The position numbers were made by a program, and so were the translations under genes. Under the pieces are notes generated by a model. The model had not been told where the DNA came from, searched no databases, and was given only the letters and a program-made list of their open reading frames with translations. A stretch of DNA of 64,000 bases from Hymenobacter ruricola (GTDB lineage Bacteria > Bacteroidota > Bacteroidia > Cytophagales > Hymenobacteraceae): the NCBI RefSeq assembly GCF_015694525.1, contig NZ_JADQDM010000002.1:744001-808000 (forward strand), in the 5' to 3' direction. Shown in pieces: positions 1 through 9,096 of the stretch (position 1 is its first letter; every line of letters begins with the position of its first letter).

Positions 1-915
1 GTTGTTGCACTGCACCTGCAACGAGGTCAAATCGAACAGGCGCGGCGGGGACTCCCGGCCTTTCTTGATTTCCACGTCCGTCACGCGCAACGGGGCAGGG
101 CGCACGGCTTCCAGAGCTTCGCGGGCCTCTTCCTCGGTCACGAAGTAGCCCAGGGCGCGCAGGCGGCTCTTGGTATCGGGCGCGGCGTCGGCGTCCTTGG
201 CTTTGTCGGGCGCGGCCATGTGGCTGAACAGGGTGCCGCGGTATTCGGTCTTGAGCACCCAGTAGGGCTCGGGCCGGAAGTTCTGGATTTCGTGCCAGCG
301 CTCCACCAGCAGGGCCAGCGTAGGCGTTTGCACCCGCCCGATGCTGAGGAGCTGCTTGTCCTGGTAGGTGGTGTATTTCAGGGTGAAGAGGCGGGTGGCG
401 TTGAGGCCCAGCAGCCAGTCGCCCACGGCCCGGCTCTTGCCGGCTTGGTAGAGCGAGTCGAACTCCTTAGCCTCGCGCAGGTTGGCGAAGCCCTGGCGAA
501 TGGCCTCCTCGGTGAGCGACGAAATCCAGAGGCGCTTCACGGGCTTGCGGCACTTGGCCTCCTGCAGCACCCAGCGCTGAATCACCTCCCCTTCCTGCCC
601 GGCGTCGCCGCAGTTAATGACTTCGGTGGCTTCGTCCACCAGCTTTTTGATGGTGTGGAACTGCTTCACCACGCCCTCGTCGCGGCGCATGAGCTTGATG
701 CCGAACTTGTCCGGAATCATGGGCAGGTTGTGCAGGCTCCAGCGCTTCCACTCGGGCTGGTAGTCGTCGGGCTCCTTGAGTTGGCAGAAGTGTCCGAAGG
801 TCCAGGTGACCTGGTAGCCGTTGCCTTCCATGTAGCCGTCCATGCGGCGGGTGGCGCCCAGCACGTTGGCAATCTCACGGGCCACGCTGGGCTTTTCGGC
901 AATGCAAACTATCAT
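1..915 (-). CDS. topB: DNA topoisomerase III, N-terminal part (runs off the window)
   Basis: Type IA topoisomerase, which relaxes or decatenates DNA through a transient 5'-phosphotyrosine link. The visible 305 codons open with an IAEKPSVAREIA Toprim motif, continue with GYQVTWTFGHFCQL, and carry NCGDAGQEGEVIQRW near residue 102 and SIGRVQTPTLALLV near residue 195, all type IA signatures. The catalytic tyrosine lies C-terminal to GRVQTPTL and is outside the window, so the gene is partial here. The Toprim acidic motif reads DAG where E. coli TopB has DPD; I believe this variant is common in Bacteroidota but did not check. The ATG at 915 starts directly at the conserved N-terminus. The gene runs away from the T9SS gene that follows on the other strand. 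Confidence 0.9.
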   Translation of the reverse strand, partial: MIVCIAEKPSVAREIANVLGATRRMDGYMEGNGYQVTWTFGHFCQLKEPDDYQPEWKRWSLHNLPMIPDKFGIKLMRRDEGVVKQFHTIKKLVDEATEVINCGDAGQEGEVIQRWVLQEAKCRKPVKRLWISSLTEEAIRQGFANLREAKEFDSLYQAGKSRAVGDWLLGLNATRLFTLKYTTYQDKQLLSIGRVQTPTLALLVERWHEIQNFRPEPYWVLKTEYRGTLFSHMAAPDKAKDADAAPDTKSRLRALGYFVTEEEAREALEAVRPAPLRVTDVEIKKGRESPPRLFDLTSLQVQCNN

Positions 916-1255
916 GGATTTTCGCTGATTGAATCGGGGACGCGGATTGATTTCGGCGCGAAGAATCAACAAAGGTAACCGTAGAAAAGGTCGGTTTTCG
1001 CACCCAAAGCCGCGGGCGCGCCCGGGCCACGCGCGGCCCGGGCGGCGGGCAGCTGGGGCGGGCCCGGTGCCGCGGGTGGCTTTGGCCTGACTTATTTCAA
1101 TGCTATGTATGAATTAACTCTGGTTCATGCTTAGCTTTCCGCAAGCGAATGCCGGCCTTGCTTCATCTAAGCAACACCTTTTCACCCGGTTATTCCTGCT
1201 GGCCTTGCACCGCCCATTTCTCTTTTTACCTAACCAACCCCCTACTTCCCCCCTG
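916..1255. other. Intergenic region between divergent genes
   Basis: About 340 bases between topB (minus) and the large T9SS gene (plus). The first part is very GC-rich; the part nearest the T9SS gene is AT-richer, as expected for a promoter. A TTTG at 1081-1084 could serve as a -33 element, but no clean TAnnTTTG follows at the right distance. An upstream in-frame start at 1127 would add 43 residues with no signal-peptide character, so I treat this stretch as untranslated leader. Confidence 0.4.
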
Positions 1256-4200
1256 ATGAAAAAACCCTTTACTCGTTATTCGCGGCTGTTGCTGCTGGCG
1301 CTGGCCGGGGCCTTTGCGCGGCCGGCCGCCGCCCAAACCTACACCCCAGTGGCCCTGACCGGCTACAACCACGACGTGATAGCCGAGGGCACCGGGCCCA
1401 CCACCGCCATGACCACCTACGACGTGGACGGGGCCGTGGGCACGGGCTACGTGTTTGCGAGCGCCAGCTACGTGAACCCGGCCGGCGAAACCCCGGCCGG
1501 CAAGGGCATTGTGAACCCGCTGCCCAACAGCGGGCTCATCACCAGCATTGCCTCGGCCACCACCGGCCTCACGTTTCAGCTGGCCGGCTACGCGAGCAAC
1601 AACGTGCTGCGGGTGCCGGCCACCGGCAACACCGGCACCGGCACGGGCGCCGGCCCGGGGCCCGACCAAGGCACGCTGGGGCTGGCGTCGCCGGTGGCGG
1701 CCAGCACGGTGTACGCCCTGGTGACGGGCGGCGGCGGCCCCCTGAGCAGCAACGTGAACGTGACGCTCACCTTCACCGACGGCACCACGCAGGCCTTTAC
1801 GGGCCTGTCGATTAGCGACTGGTTTTCGGCCGGCACGGCTACGGCGGCGTACCGGGGCTTCGGCCGGGTGGGGCGCACGGCCACCAGCGCCATTGACGCG
1901 GCTTCGAGCACCACGCCCCTGCTGTACCAGCTGACGTTTGCGGTGGCGGCGGCCAACGTCAACAAGCCGATTTCGGCCATCACCTTCGGCAAAACCTCGA
2001 CGGCCACGGGCGTTATCAACGTGTTTGCCGTGTCGGTAATCCCCACGAGCGGGGTGCCGGCCTGCAGCGGCACGCCCACGGCCGGCACGGCCAGCAGCAG
2101 CGCCAGCAGCACCTGCCCGGCCGGCTATTTCACGCTGAGCCTCACGGGCAACACCAGCGCCGCCGGCCTCACCTACCAGTGGCAGTACTCGACCGACAAC
2201 ACCACCTGGACCAACCTGCCCACCACCAACGCCACCGGCCCCTACAGCCAGAACGCCAACGCCGTGACCTGCGTGGTGACGGGCCAGCAGGCGGCCAGCA
2301 CCTCGTACCGCTGCCAGGTGAGCTGCCAGGGCAGCACCGCCACCTCCACGGCGGTAGCGGTGACGCGCAGCCCAGCCGCCAACTGCTACTGCACGCCCCC
2401 GGCCCGCTCCAGCAGCACCAGCACCAGCTACGCCAGCGTGTCGGCGGTGAGCCTGCCCGGCGACGGCGGCGTGACGCTGAGCAACGCGCCGGGGGCGCTG
2501 ACTACGCCCTTTTATACCCTCTACCCCACCAGCACCACCACTACCGCGCTCAGCGTGAATTCCAGCTACACGCTCAGCGTGGGCGTAATTGCTTTCGCCC
2601 GCGCCTCGGCCTGGATTGACTTCAACCAGGACGGAGCTTTTGACGCCAGCGAGTTTTTCATTCTGCGCACCAGCGGCGGGGCGGTGTATTCGTCTTCGGC
2701 CACTACGCTCACGGCCAGCATTGCGGTGCCGGCTACGGCCGTGGCCGGGCCTACCCGCCTGCGCATTCGCAACGACTACTACAACAACGCGCCGCTCAAC
2801 ACCCCCGAGAACTCGTGCACCCAGACCCAATACGGACAGACGATGGACTACACGGTGAGCATCACGGCCGCGCCCTGCACGGGCGGTCCGACCAGCGTGA
2901 CGGCGGCGGCTTCGGCTGCGAGCACCTGCCCGGGCAATGCCCTGACCTTGAGCGTGACGGCCGGCAACGCGGGCATCAGCGGCCTGAGCTACCAGTGGCA
3001 GAGCAGCCCGGCCGGCGCCAACACCTTCACCAACCTCGGCACTGCCCAGGCCTCGTCCACTTACACGGTGCCTGCCCAGACGGCCGCCACCGACTACCGG
3101 GTGCTGGTGAGCTGCACCAGCGGCGGCGCTACCACCACCTCCAACGTGGTGGCGGTAGCGCAAACCCCCTTCCTGAACTGCTACTGCACGCCTACTTACA
3201 GCAATGGCGGCGTCAACGAGACGATTACGCGGGTGCGGCTGGATGTGCTCGACAACGCCACCACGGGCAACGCCTCGCCCTACTACCGCGACTACGCTTC
3301 GGCCCAGACCGGCAGCGCGGCCACGCTGCAAGTGCCCACGCTCTACGCCGGCACCCCGACGCCGCTGACGCTGAACTTCGGCTCGGACGGCAACCAGTAC
3401 AACGGCGTCTGGGTTGACTTTAATCAGAACGGGGTATTTGAAACCAGCGAATTCTTCACCTCCGGCACCAATGCGGGGGTCAGCGGCACGGCCACGGTCA
3501 CCATCACCATTCCGGCCACCGCGGCCGTAGTGGCCGGCCAGACCAAGATGCGCATCCGGGGCGGCGACGACAGCCAACCCACCAGCGCCCAGGCCTGCGG
3601 GGCCAGCAACTCCGGCTACGGTGAGGCCGAAGACTACCTCGTGAACATCGTGGCCACGCCCTGCGCTGGCACCCCGCCGGCCCTCACGGCCACGGCTTCG
3701 GCCACGAGCGTGTGCGGGGGCAGCAGCTTCACGCTGACGGCCACGGGCCTGGCGCCGGGCACCACGGGCGTCACGTACCAGTGGCAGCGCCGCACGGGCA
3801 CCAATGCCTTTGCCGACATCATGGGCGCTACCACCAATCCCTACACCGTGGCCAGCCAGACGGCGGCCACCGACTACCGGGTAATTGCTACCTGCGGCAG
3901 CGGCAGTGCCACCACGTCGAGCGTCGTGACCGTGGCGCAAAACACGTTCCTGAACTGCTACTGCGCCCCCGTGAGCACGGGCACCAACGAGTACGTGAAG
4001 AGCGTGGCCCTGCCCGGCACCCCGGGCTTTGCCAACGCCACCGGCGCCAACTCGACGGGCGGCTACGGCGACTTCACCGCCGACCCGGCCCTGACCACCA
4101 CCCTGGTGGCCGGCACCACCTACACCGGCAGCACGGGCGTGAACGTGACGGTGCGCTCGAACGCCACCAACTCGCAGGGCGGCCTCTGGATTGACTACGA

Positions 4201-6706
4201 CCACAGCGGCACCTTCGAGGCCAGCGAGTACACGCTGCTGGGCACCTCCAGCCTGACGGCCACCGACGTGACGTTCGCGGGCGTGACGCTGGCCGTGCCC
4301 GCCACGGCCCTGGCCGGCCCCACCCGCGCCCGGGTGCGCTGGCGCAACAGCGCCTTCACCGGGGCCGACGCCTGCGTGTCGGGCGCCACGGCCTGGTACG
4401 GCGAAACCGAAGACTACCTGGTGAGCATCTGCCTGCCCGCCACGGCCGGCTTCAGCTACGGCAGCGCCAGCTACTGCGTGAGCGGCGCCACCAACCCCGC
4501 AGCCACGCTGGCCACCGGCGCCACGGCCGGCACCTTCACCTCAACGGCGGGCCTGACGCTGAACGCCACCACCGGCGCCATCACGCTCAGCAGCAGCACG
4601 CCCGGCACCTACACCGTGACCAACACGGTGAGCGGCAGCTGCAACGCCCCGGGCACCACGACGGTTACCATCAACGCCGCGCCCACGGCGGGCTTCAGCT
4701 ACGGCAGCGCGACGTATTGCGTAAGCGGCACGACCAACCCCACGGCCACCCTGGCTTCTGGGGCTGCGGCGGGCACATTCAGCAGCACCACCGGCCTGAC
4801 GCTGAATGCCACCACCGGCGCCATCACGCTCGGCAGCAGCACGCCGGGCACCTACACCGTGACCAACACGGTAGCGGCTGCTAACGGCTGCGCAGCGGTG
4901 ACCAGCACGACCGTCGTTACCATTACGAACGCGCCGACGGCGTCCTTCGCTTTCCCGACGGCCACCACCTGCGCCGGCAGCACCGCCACGCTCACGCCCA
5001 CGCTCAGCACCGGCGCCATTGCCGGGACCTTCACCTTGCCCGCCGCTACGGGCCTTTCGGTGAATGCCACTACGGGCGCCGTAACCGTGGGCGCCACGGC
5101 CGCCGCCGGCACCTACACCGTGACCAACACGGTACCCGCGGCTAATGGGTGCGCCGCCGCCACCAGCACCGCCACCTTCACGCTGACTCCTCAGGCGTCG
5201 GCGGCCTTCAGCTACGGCACCGGGCCTTTCTGCACCAGCGGCACCACCGTCCCCACGCCCGTCATCACCGGCGCGGCCGGCGGCACCTTCTCTTCGGCCA
5301 CGGGCCTGACGCTGAATGCCACGACTGGTGCTATTACCCTCGCCAGCAGCACGCCAGGAACCTACACCGTAACGTATACAGTGGCAACCACTGCCACTCA
5401 GTGCGGTGCGGCATCCACTTATTCTGTGACCATTACGGCCCCTGCCACGGCAGCCTTCAGCTACCCCACGGCCACGACCTGCGCCGGCAGCAGCGCCACG
5501 CTTACGCCCACGCTCGGCACCGGCGCCACGGCTGGCACCTTCTCGCTGCCGGCCGCCACGGGCCTCACGGTGAACGCCACGACGGGCGTGGTGACGGTAG
5601 GCGCCACGGCCCCGGCCGGCACCTACACCGTGACCAATACCGTGGCCGCTTCGGGCGGCTGCGCGGCCGTGACCGGCACGAGCACCTTCACGCTCACGGC
5701 GCCCGCCACGTCTACCTTCACCTACCCGGCCCCGGCGTTTTGCCTGAGCGGCATCGTGCCGCCCACGCCCACCGTCACGGGCACGGCGGGGGGCACGTTC
5801 TCGGCGGCCCCGGCGGGCCTGGTGCTGAATGCCAGCACCGGCGTCATCAACCTGGGCAGCAGCACGGCCGGCACCTACACCGTCACTTACGCGGTGAGCG
5901 GCACTTGCGGCAGCAGCAGCACGGCCACCGTGACCATTACCACGGCGGCCACGGCGGGCTTTAGCTACCCCACGCCGGCCCTGGGCACGGCTTGCGCGGG
6001 CAGCACCGGCAGCTTCACGCCCACCCTCACGGGCGTGGCGGGCACGTTCTCGGTGGCCCCGGCGGGGCTCACGGTGAACGCCACCACGGGCGCCATCAGC
6101 CTCACGGGCGCGCCGGCCGGCACCTACACCATCACCAACTCGGTGGCGGCGGGCGGCGGCTGCGCGGCGGTGAGCAGCACGGCTACCTTCACGGTGAACG
6201 CGCGCCCGGCCACGCCCACCATCACGGCTACTTACAACGGTACGACCACTACGCTCACGTCGAGCACGACGACCGGCAACCAGTGGTACCTGGGCCAGGG
6301 CGCCGTGACCGGCGCCACCGGCCAGACGCTGGTGCTGACGGGCCTGCCCGCCCAGCTCGGTTCCTATACCGTGACGACGACCAACGCCACCGGCTGCACT
6401 TCACTGCCCTCCAACCCGCTGGTGGTGACCTCGGCCAAGAACAGCCTGGCCGGCACTTCGCTCACCGTGTACCCCAACCCCACGCCCGACGGCCGCCTCA
6501 CCCTGGAGCTGAGCGGCTACCGCGAGGCGGTGGCCCTCACGGTGCTCAACGCCCTGGGGCAGCGCGTGTACGAAGGCACGGTGACGGGCAACGGCCTCAC
6601 GCAGCAGCAAACCCTCAACCTGAGCGCGCTGCCCAGCGGCATGTACACGCTGCAGGCCCGCACGGCCAGCGGCAGCGTGGAAGTGCGCCGCGTGGTGCGC
6701 GAATAG
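1256..6706 (+). CDS. Very large T9SS-secreted protein with GEVED and Ig-like repeats
   Basis: Secreted or cell-surface protein of 1816 residues. The chosen ATG at 1256 opens a classic signal peptide (MKKPFTRYSRLLLLALAG, then RPAAAQ). Three blocks pair an Ig-like module (TYQWQ, ADYRVL) with a GEVED-type domain: each starts with CYC, contains WIDFNQDG or WVDFNQNG, and ends MDYTVSI, EDYLVNI or EDYLVSI near residues 530, 790 and 1050. Seven repeats of about 84 residues follow (about 1061-1648). The C-terminus from about residue 1731 is a type A T9SS sorting domain (LTVYPNP, LNALGQRVYEG, LPSGMYTLQ), implying export through the type IX system and anchoring or release at the surface. No catalytic motif was seen; adhesion or matrix binding is likely but inferred. 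A strong terminator follows. Confidence 0.88.
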   Translation: MKKPFTRYSRLLLLALAGAFARPAAAQTYTPVALTGYNHDVIAEGTGPTTAMTTYDVDGAVGTGYVFASASYVNPAGETPAGKGIVNPLPNSGLITSIASATTGLTFQLAGYASNNVLRVPATGNTGTGTGAGPGPDQGTLGLASPVAASTVYALVTGGGGPLSSNVNVTLTFTDGTTQAFTGLSISDWFSAGTATAAYRGFGRVGRTATSAIDAASSTTPLLYQLTFAVAAANVNKPISAITFGKTSTATGVINVFAVSVIPTSGVPACSGTPTAGTASSSASSTCPAGYFTLSLTGNTSAAGLTYQWQYSTDNTTWTNLPTTNATGPYSQNANAVTCVVTGQQAASTSYRCQVSCQGSTATSTAVAVTRSPAANCYCTPPARSSSTSTSYASVSAVSLPGDGGVTLSNAPGALTTPFYTLYPTSTTTTALSVNSSYTLSVGVIAFARASAWIDFNQDGAFDASEFFILRTSGGAVYSSSATTLTASIAVPATAVAGPTRLRIRNDYYNNAPLNTPENSCTQTQYGQTMDYTVSITAAPCTGGPTSVTAAASAASTCPGNALTLSVTAGNAGISGLSYQWQSSPAGANTFTNLGTAQASSTYTVPAQTAATDYRVLVSCTSGGATTTSNVVAVAQTPFLNCYCTPTYSNGGVNETITRVRLDVLDNATTGNASPYYRDYASAQTGSAATLQVPTLYAGTPTPLTLNFGSDGNQYNGVWVDFNQNGVFETSEFFTSGTNAGVSGTATVTITIPATAAVVAGQTKMRIRGGDDSQPTSAQACGASNSGYGEAEDYLVNIVATPCAGTPPALTATASATSVCGGSSFTLTATGLAPGTTGVTYQWQRRTGTNAFADIMGATTNPYTVASQTAATDYRVIATCGSGSATTSSVVTVAQNTFLNCYCAPVSTGTNEYVKSVALPGTPGFANATGANSTGGYGDFTADPALTTTLVAGTTYTGSTGVNVTVRSNATNSQGGLWIDYDHSGTFEASEYTLLGTSSLTATDVTFAGVTLAVPATALAGPTRARVRWRNSAFTGADACVSGATAWYGETEDYLVSICLPATAGFSYGSASYCVSGATNPAATLATGATAGTFTSTAGLTLNATTGAITLSSSTPGTYTVTNTVSGSCNAPGTTTVTINAAPTAGFSYGSATYCVSGTTNPTATLASGAAAGTFSSTTGLTLNATTGAITLGSSTPGTYTVTNTVAAANGCAAVTSTTVVTITNAPTASFAFPTATTCAGSTATLTPTLSTGAIAGTFTLPAATGLSVNATTGAVTVGATAAAGTYTVTNTVPAANGCAAATSTATFTLTPQASAAFSYGTGPFCTSGTTVPTPVITGAAGGTFSSATGLTLNATTGAITLASSTPGTYTVTYTVATTATQCGAASTYSVTITAPATAAFSYPTATTCAGSSATLTPTLGTGATAGTFSLPAATGLTVNATTGVVTVGATAPAGTYTVTNTVAASGGCAAVTGTSTFTLTAPATSTFTYPAPAFCLSGIVPPTPTVTGTAGGTFSAAPAGLVLNASTGVINLGSSTAGTYTVTYAVSGTCGSSSTATVTITTAATAGFSYPTPALGTACAGSTGSFTPTLTGVAGTFSVAPAGLTVNATTGAISLTGAPAGTYTITNSVAAGGGCAAVSSTATFTVNARPATPTITATYNGTTTTLTSSTTTGNQWYLGQGAVTGATGQTLVLTGLPAQLGSYTVTTTNATGCTSLPSNPLVVTSAKNSLAGTSLTVYPNPTPDGRLTLELSGYREAVALTVLNALGQRVYEGTVTGNGLTQQQTLNLSALPSGMYTLQARTASGSVEVRRVVRE
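4440..6205 (+). repeat. Seven tandem coding repeats of about 250 bp
   Basis: Inside the T9SS gene, seven units start near 4444, 4690, 4945, 5205, 5452, 5710 and 5955. Each unit encodes F-[ST]-Y-[GP], a cysteine, GTFS, then a GLTLNATTGAI stretch and PGTYTVTNTV. Two subtypes can be told apart by their opening: YCVSGTTNP-like (units 1, 2, 4, 6) and TTCAGSTATLTP-like (units 3, 5, 7). From unit 2 on they alternate, which suggests expansion by duplication of a two-repeat module. Confidence 0.8.
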
Positions 6707-6735
6707 CGCCGGGATGAACCCACTGCTTTTCCACA

Positions 6736-6770
6736 AAAAAGGCCGGCCGCGACATGCGGCCGGCCTTTTT
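6736..6770. terminator. Bidirectional Rho-independent terminator
   Basis: A perfect stem (AAAAAGGCCGGCCGC pairing with its complement, loop GACAT) flanked by A and T tracts. It sits between the convergent T9SS gene (plus) and the DUF4419 gene (minus) and can end both transcripts. Confidence 0.92.
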
Positions 6771-6785
6771 GTTGGGGCGGGCGGC

Positions 6786-8120
6786 TTAGCGCGGGGCGCC
6801 GTTGATGTAGACGGTGGTGTTAGGAAACCGGGCAACCAGGCGCTGGGCCTCGGCCGGCGCGATGGTGCCCGTGAGCCAGAGCGTGCCGATGCTGATGCGC
6901 GTGAGCTCGTCGGGCACCACGATGTCTTTCAGAAAATTGAGGTGCAGCTTGTCGATGCGCTTCAGGGCGTAAATGTCTTCGGGCACGACGCTGACGTGGC
7001 TGATGGACAGGTCCTCGATTTCCGTGGTGTTGCGGAACTCGGAATGGCTGGCGTTGAAATGCTCTTTGTTGACCACGGCCCAGGCGATTTCGGGGCGCAG
7101 GGCGTAGGAGGCGCGGTCTTGCCGCAGGCCCACAAAGCCGGCCCAGAACTCCATCTTGTACGTTTTGCGCGCGGGCTCGTCTTTCAGGATGAAGGGCACT
7201 TTCACCAGTTCGGGGGCCAAGGTGCCGATGTGCTTGATGGGCTTGAACTGGGTGCGCTGGCCCTTGTTGGTGAAGGGGTAAAACTTCACTATCCAGCCGT
7301 CGATGGTGGTGGGCGAGCCGTACTTCTTCTCGGTGTGGGCCTTCACCATGTTCATCCAAAACTGCTTGCGGCCGTGCCCTTTCGCGGTGCTGATGAACTC
7401 GCGCAGGATGGGCTCCAGCTCCGACGTCCACCAGCCCAGCTGGTAGCGCGAGAGGTACTGGGTTTTGCGCAGCACTTTTTCCCAGTCTTCGGGCGTGCCT
7501 TCCAGCGTCACGCGCGGAATGCCGCAGCCCAGGATGATGACTTCGTACTCAAAGTACGACTTCACCGCTTCCATGACGGTGATTTGGCTGGCCACGCGCG
7601 TGACGGGCGTGGTGGTGCTGAAGTCGCAGGTGAGCGCCGCGGTCAGGTCCGGGCCGGCGTAGTCGGCAATCTGGGCGTTGAACTGCGGAAACACCTGCTC
7701 CCAGTGGCTGGCCGGGTTGCCCACCTGAATGTCGGTCACGGCCACAATTAACTTCTTTTTGCCTTCAAAGCCCACCAGCTCGTGTTGCAGCAGGGCCGCG
7801 TTGGTGGCCACGTGCCGCGCAAAGCCCTGGCTGATGAGCAGCCACACCATGTCGGGCGACAGCACCACGGGGCGGTGCTCCTTGTAGGCCGTCAGGAAGC
7901 CCGTCAGCACGGGGTTGTCGCCGAAATAGGCGAGGCTGTCGGGCAGCGGCGACGTCTTTTCCACGTCGGCCCGCCAAGCGCCCACTACTTGCTGGGCCGA
8001 GAGCTGAAAGACGTGGTTTTTGGGCTTGGGCAGCGTTTCAATCTCGAAGGTGACGCCGGGTTGGGCGCGGCCCGCGAGGGAGGCCAGTAGCAGCAGGCAG
8101 AGGGCAAAGGCGGTTTTCAT
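6786..8120 (-). CDS. DUF4419 family protein with signal peptide
   Basis: Exported protein of 444 residues with no known function. The ATG at 8120 gives a clear signal peptide (MKTAFALCLLLLASLAGRAQ); the open frame extends 69 codons upstream but that part lacks any signal and overlaps the next gene. The body shows the DUF4419 pattern: HRPVVLSPDMVWLLISQGFA near the N-terminus, VMEAVKSYFEYEV, CGIPRVTLEGTPEDWEKV in the middle, and KFYPF later. DUF4419 proteins occur in bacteria and fungi without an assigned activity. The gene shares strand with the GAF gene upstream, with an 83-base gap, and ends at a shared terminator. Confidence 0.8.
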   Translation of the reverse strand: MKTAFALCLLLLASLAGRAQPGVTFEIETLPKPKNHVFQLSAQQVVGAWRADVEKTSPLPDSLAYFGDNPVLTGFLTAYKEHRPVVLSPDMVWLLISQGFARHVATNAALLQHELVGFEGKKKLIVAVTDIQVGNPASHWEQVFPQFNAQIADYAGPDLTAALTCDFSTTTPVTRVASQITVMEAVKSYFEYEVIILGCGIPRVTLEGTPEDWEKVLRKTQYLSRYQLGWWTSELEPILREFISTAKGHGRKQFWMNMVKAHTEKKYGSPTTIDGWIVKFYPFTNKGQRTQFKPIKHIGTLAPELVKVPFILKDEPARKTYKMEFWAGFVGLRQDRASYALRPEIAWAVVNKEHFNASHSEFRNTTEIEDLSISHVSVVPEDIYALKRIDKLHLNFLKDIVVPDELTRISIGTLWLTGTIAPAEAQRLVARFPNTTVYINGAPR

Positions 8121-8203
8121 AAGCGGCCGGAAGGTACTGCTTCCGTCGATGCCGAACCGGCGCGTTCTGCACACGGCGCGGCTGGCCCACGGGCCGGCCG
8201 CCC

Positions 8204-8938
8204 CTACTGCCCCAGGCGCCGGAGCGTGGCCTGCAGCTCCTGCTGGATGAGGCGGGTGATGTGGGCGGCCTCGTCGAGGCTGGACTGCTGGTAGGCGCGG
8301 GCTTCTTCGCTGTCGGGGGTTTCCCACTGGCTTAGCCCGGCGAGGGTGTCGATGCGGTCGAGCGACTGGCTGACGTGCTCGTCGAGCACGGTGCGCAGCT
8401 GGGCCAGCAGGGCGGGGTTGTCGGACTGGGCGGCGCGCAGGTCGAGCAGGCTCATGGCCACCTCGGCGAGGTTGTGGAGCAGGGTGCGCTCGGGCATGGA
8501 GAAGGGACGGGCCTGGCGGTCCATCACGCAGAGGGCGCCGATGGGCATGCCGGCGGCCGTGCGCAGGGCGCAGCCGGCGTAGAACTGCAGGTTGAAGTTC
8601 TGGGCGGCGGCGTCGGTGGTGAGGTGGCAGGGGCGCTGCAGCAGGTCCTCAAACAGGGTGATGCCGTCTTGCAGGATGGCCACCGCGCAGAGGCTGTCGG
8701 CGCGGGGCACGGCGGCCACGCCGGGCAGGCCGGCGTTGCCGAGGAAGTGCACGTCTTCGGCCTGCACCAGCGAGAGCAGCGCCACCGGCACGTTGAAGAG
8801 CCGCGCCACAATGGCCACCAGGGTGTCGAACGCCTCGCTGCCGGTCACGCTCCGCACGTGGTAGCGGCGCAGGGCCGCCAGGCGCTGGGGCTCGTAGGCC
8901 GGGATGAGCTCGGGGTGGTACTGGGCGGTGGAGTTCAT
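8204..8938 (-). CDS. GAF-domain protein
   Basis: Cytoplasmic sensor-type protein of 244 residues. One GAF domain covers about residues 20-165 (FDTLVAIVARLFNVPVALLS, RADSLCAVAI, LQFYAGCALRTAAGMPIGAL, CVMDRQ), the layout of GAF modules in Bacteroidota sensor kinases. It is followed by an alpha-helical tail of about 75 residues with no kinase or cyclase domain. The tail could be a dimerisation helix or a leftover of a kinase. The start MNSTAQYHPELI at 8938 is preferred to the one 20 codons upstream because it matches where such proteins begin. The ligand cannot be read from the sequence. Confidence 0.75.
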   Translation of the reverse strand: MNSTAQYHPELIPAYEPQRLAALRRYHVRSVTGSEAFDTLVAIVARLFNVPVALLSLVQAEDVHFLGNAGLPGVAAVPRADSLCAVAILQDGITLFEDLLQRPCHLTTDAAAQNFNLQFYAGCALRTAAGMPIGALCVMDRQARPFSMPERTLLHNLAEVAMSLLDLRAAQSDNPALLAQLRTVLDEHVSQSLDRIDTLAGLSQWETPDSEEARAYQQSSLDEAAHITRLIQQELQATLRRLGQ

Positions 8939-9096
8939 GGCGGAATAGGCGACCGGCGAGGGAACAGGAAGGGGAAATTTTACCGCAACATAGTGCAATT
9001 GGAGCGGGGGCCCACGGCGGTAGGCGGCGAGTGGCGGGGTTTGGCCCGCGAATGGTTGGGCTTACCCGGTTAACGGAATGGCCAATGCCGGGCGGT

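Noticed and set aside
1226..4204. A 992-codon open frame antisense to the T9SS gene
   Set aside because: It mirrors the GC-rich repeats of the sense gene, is extreme in Gly, Arg, Ala and His, and has no domain or start signal.
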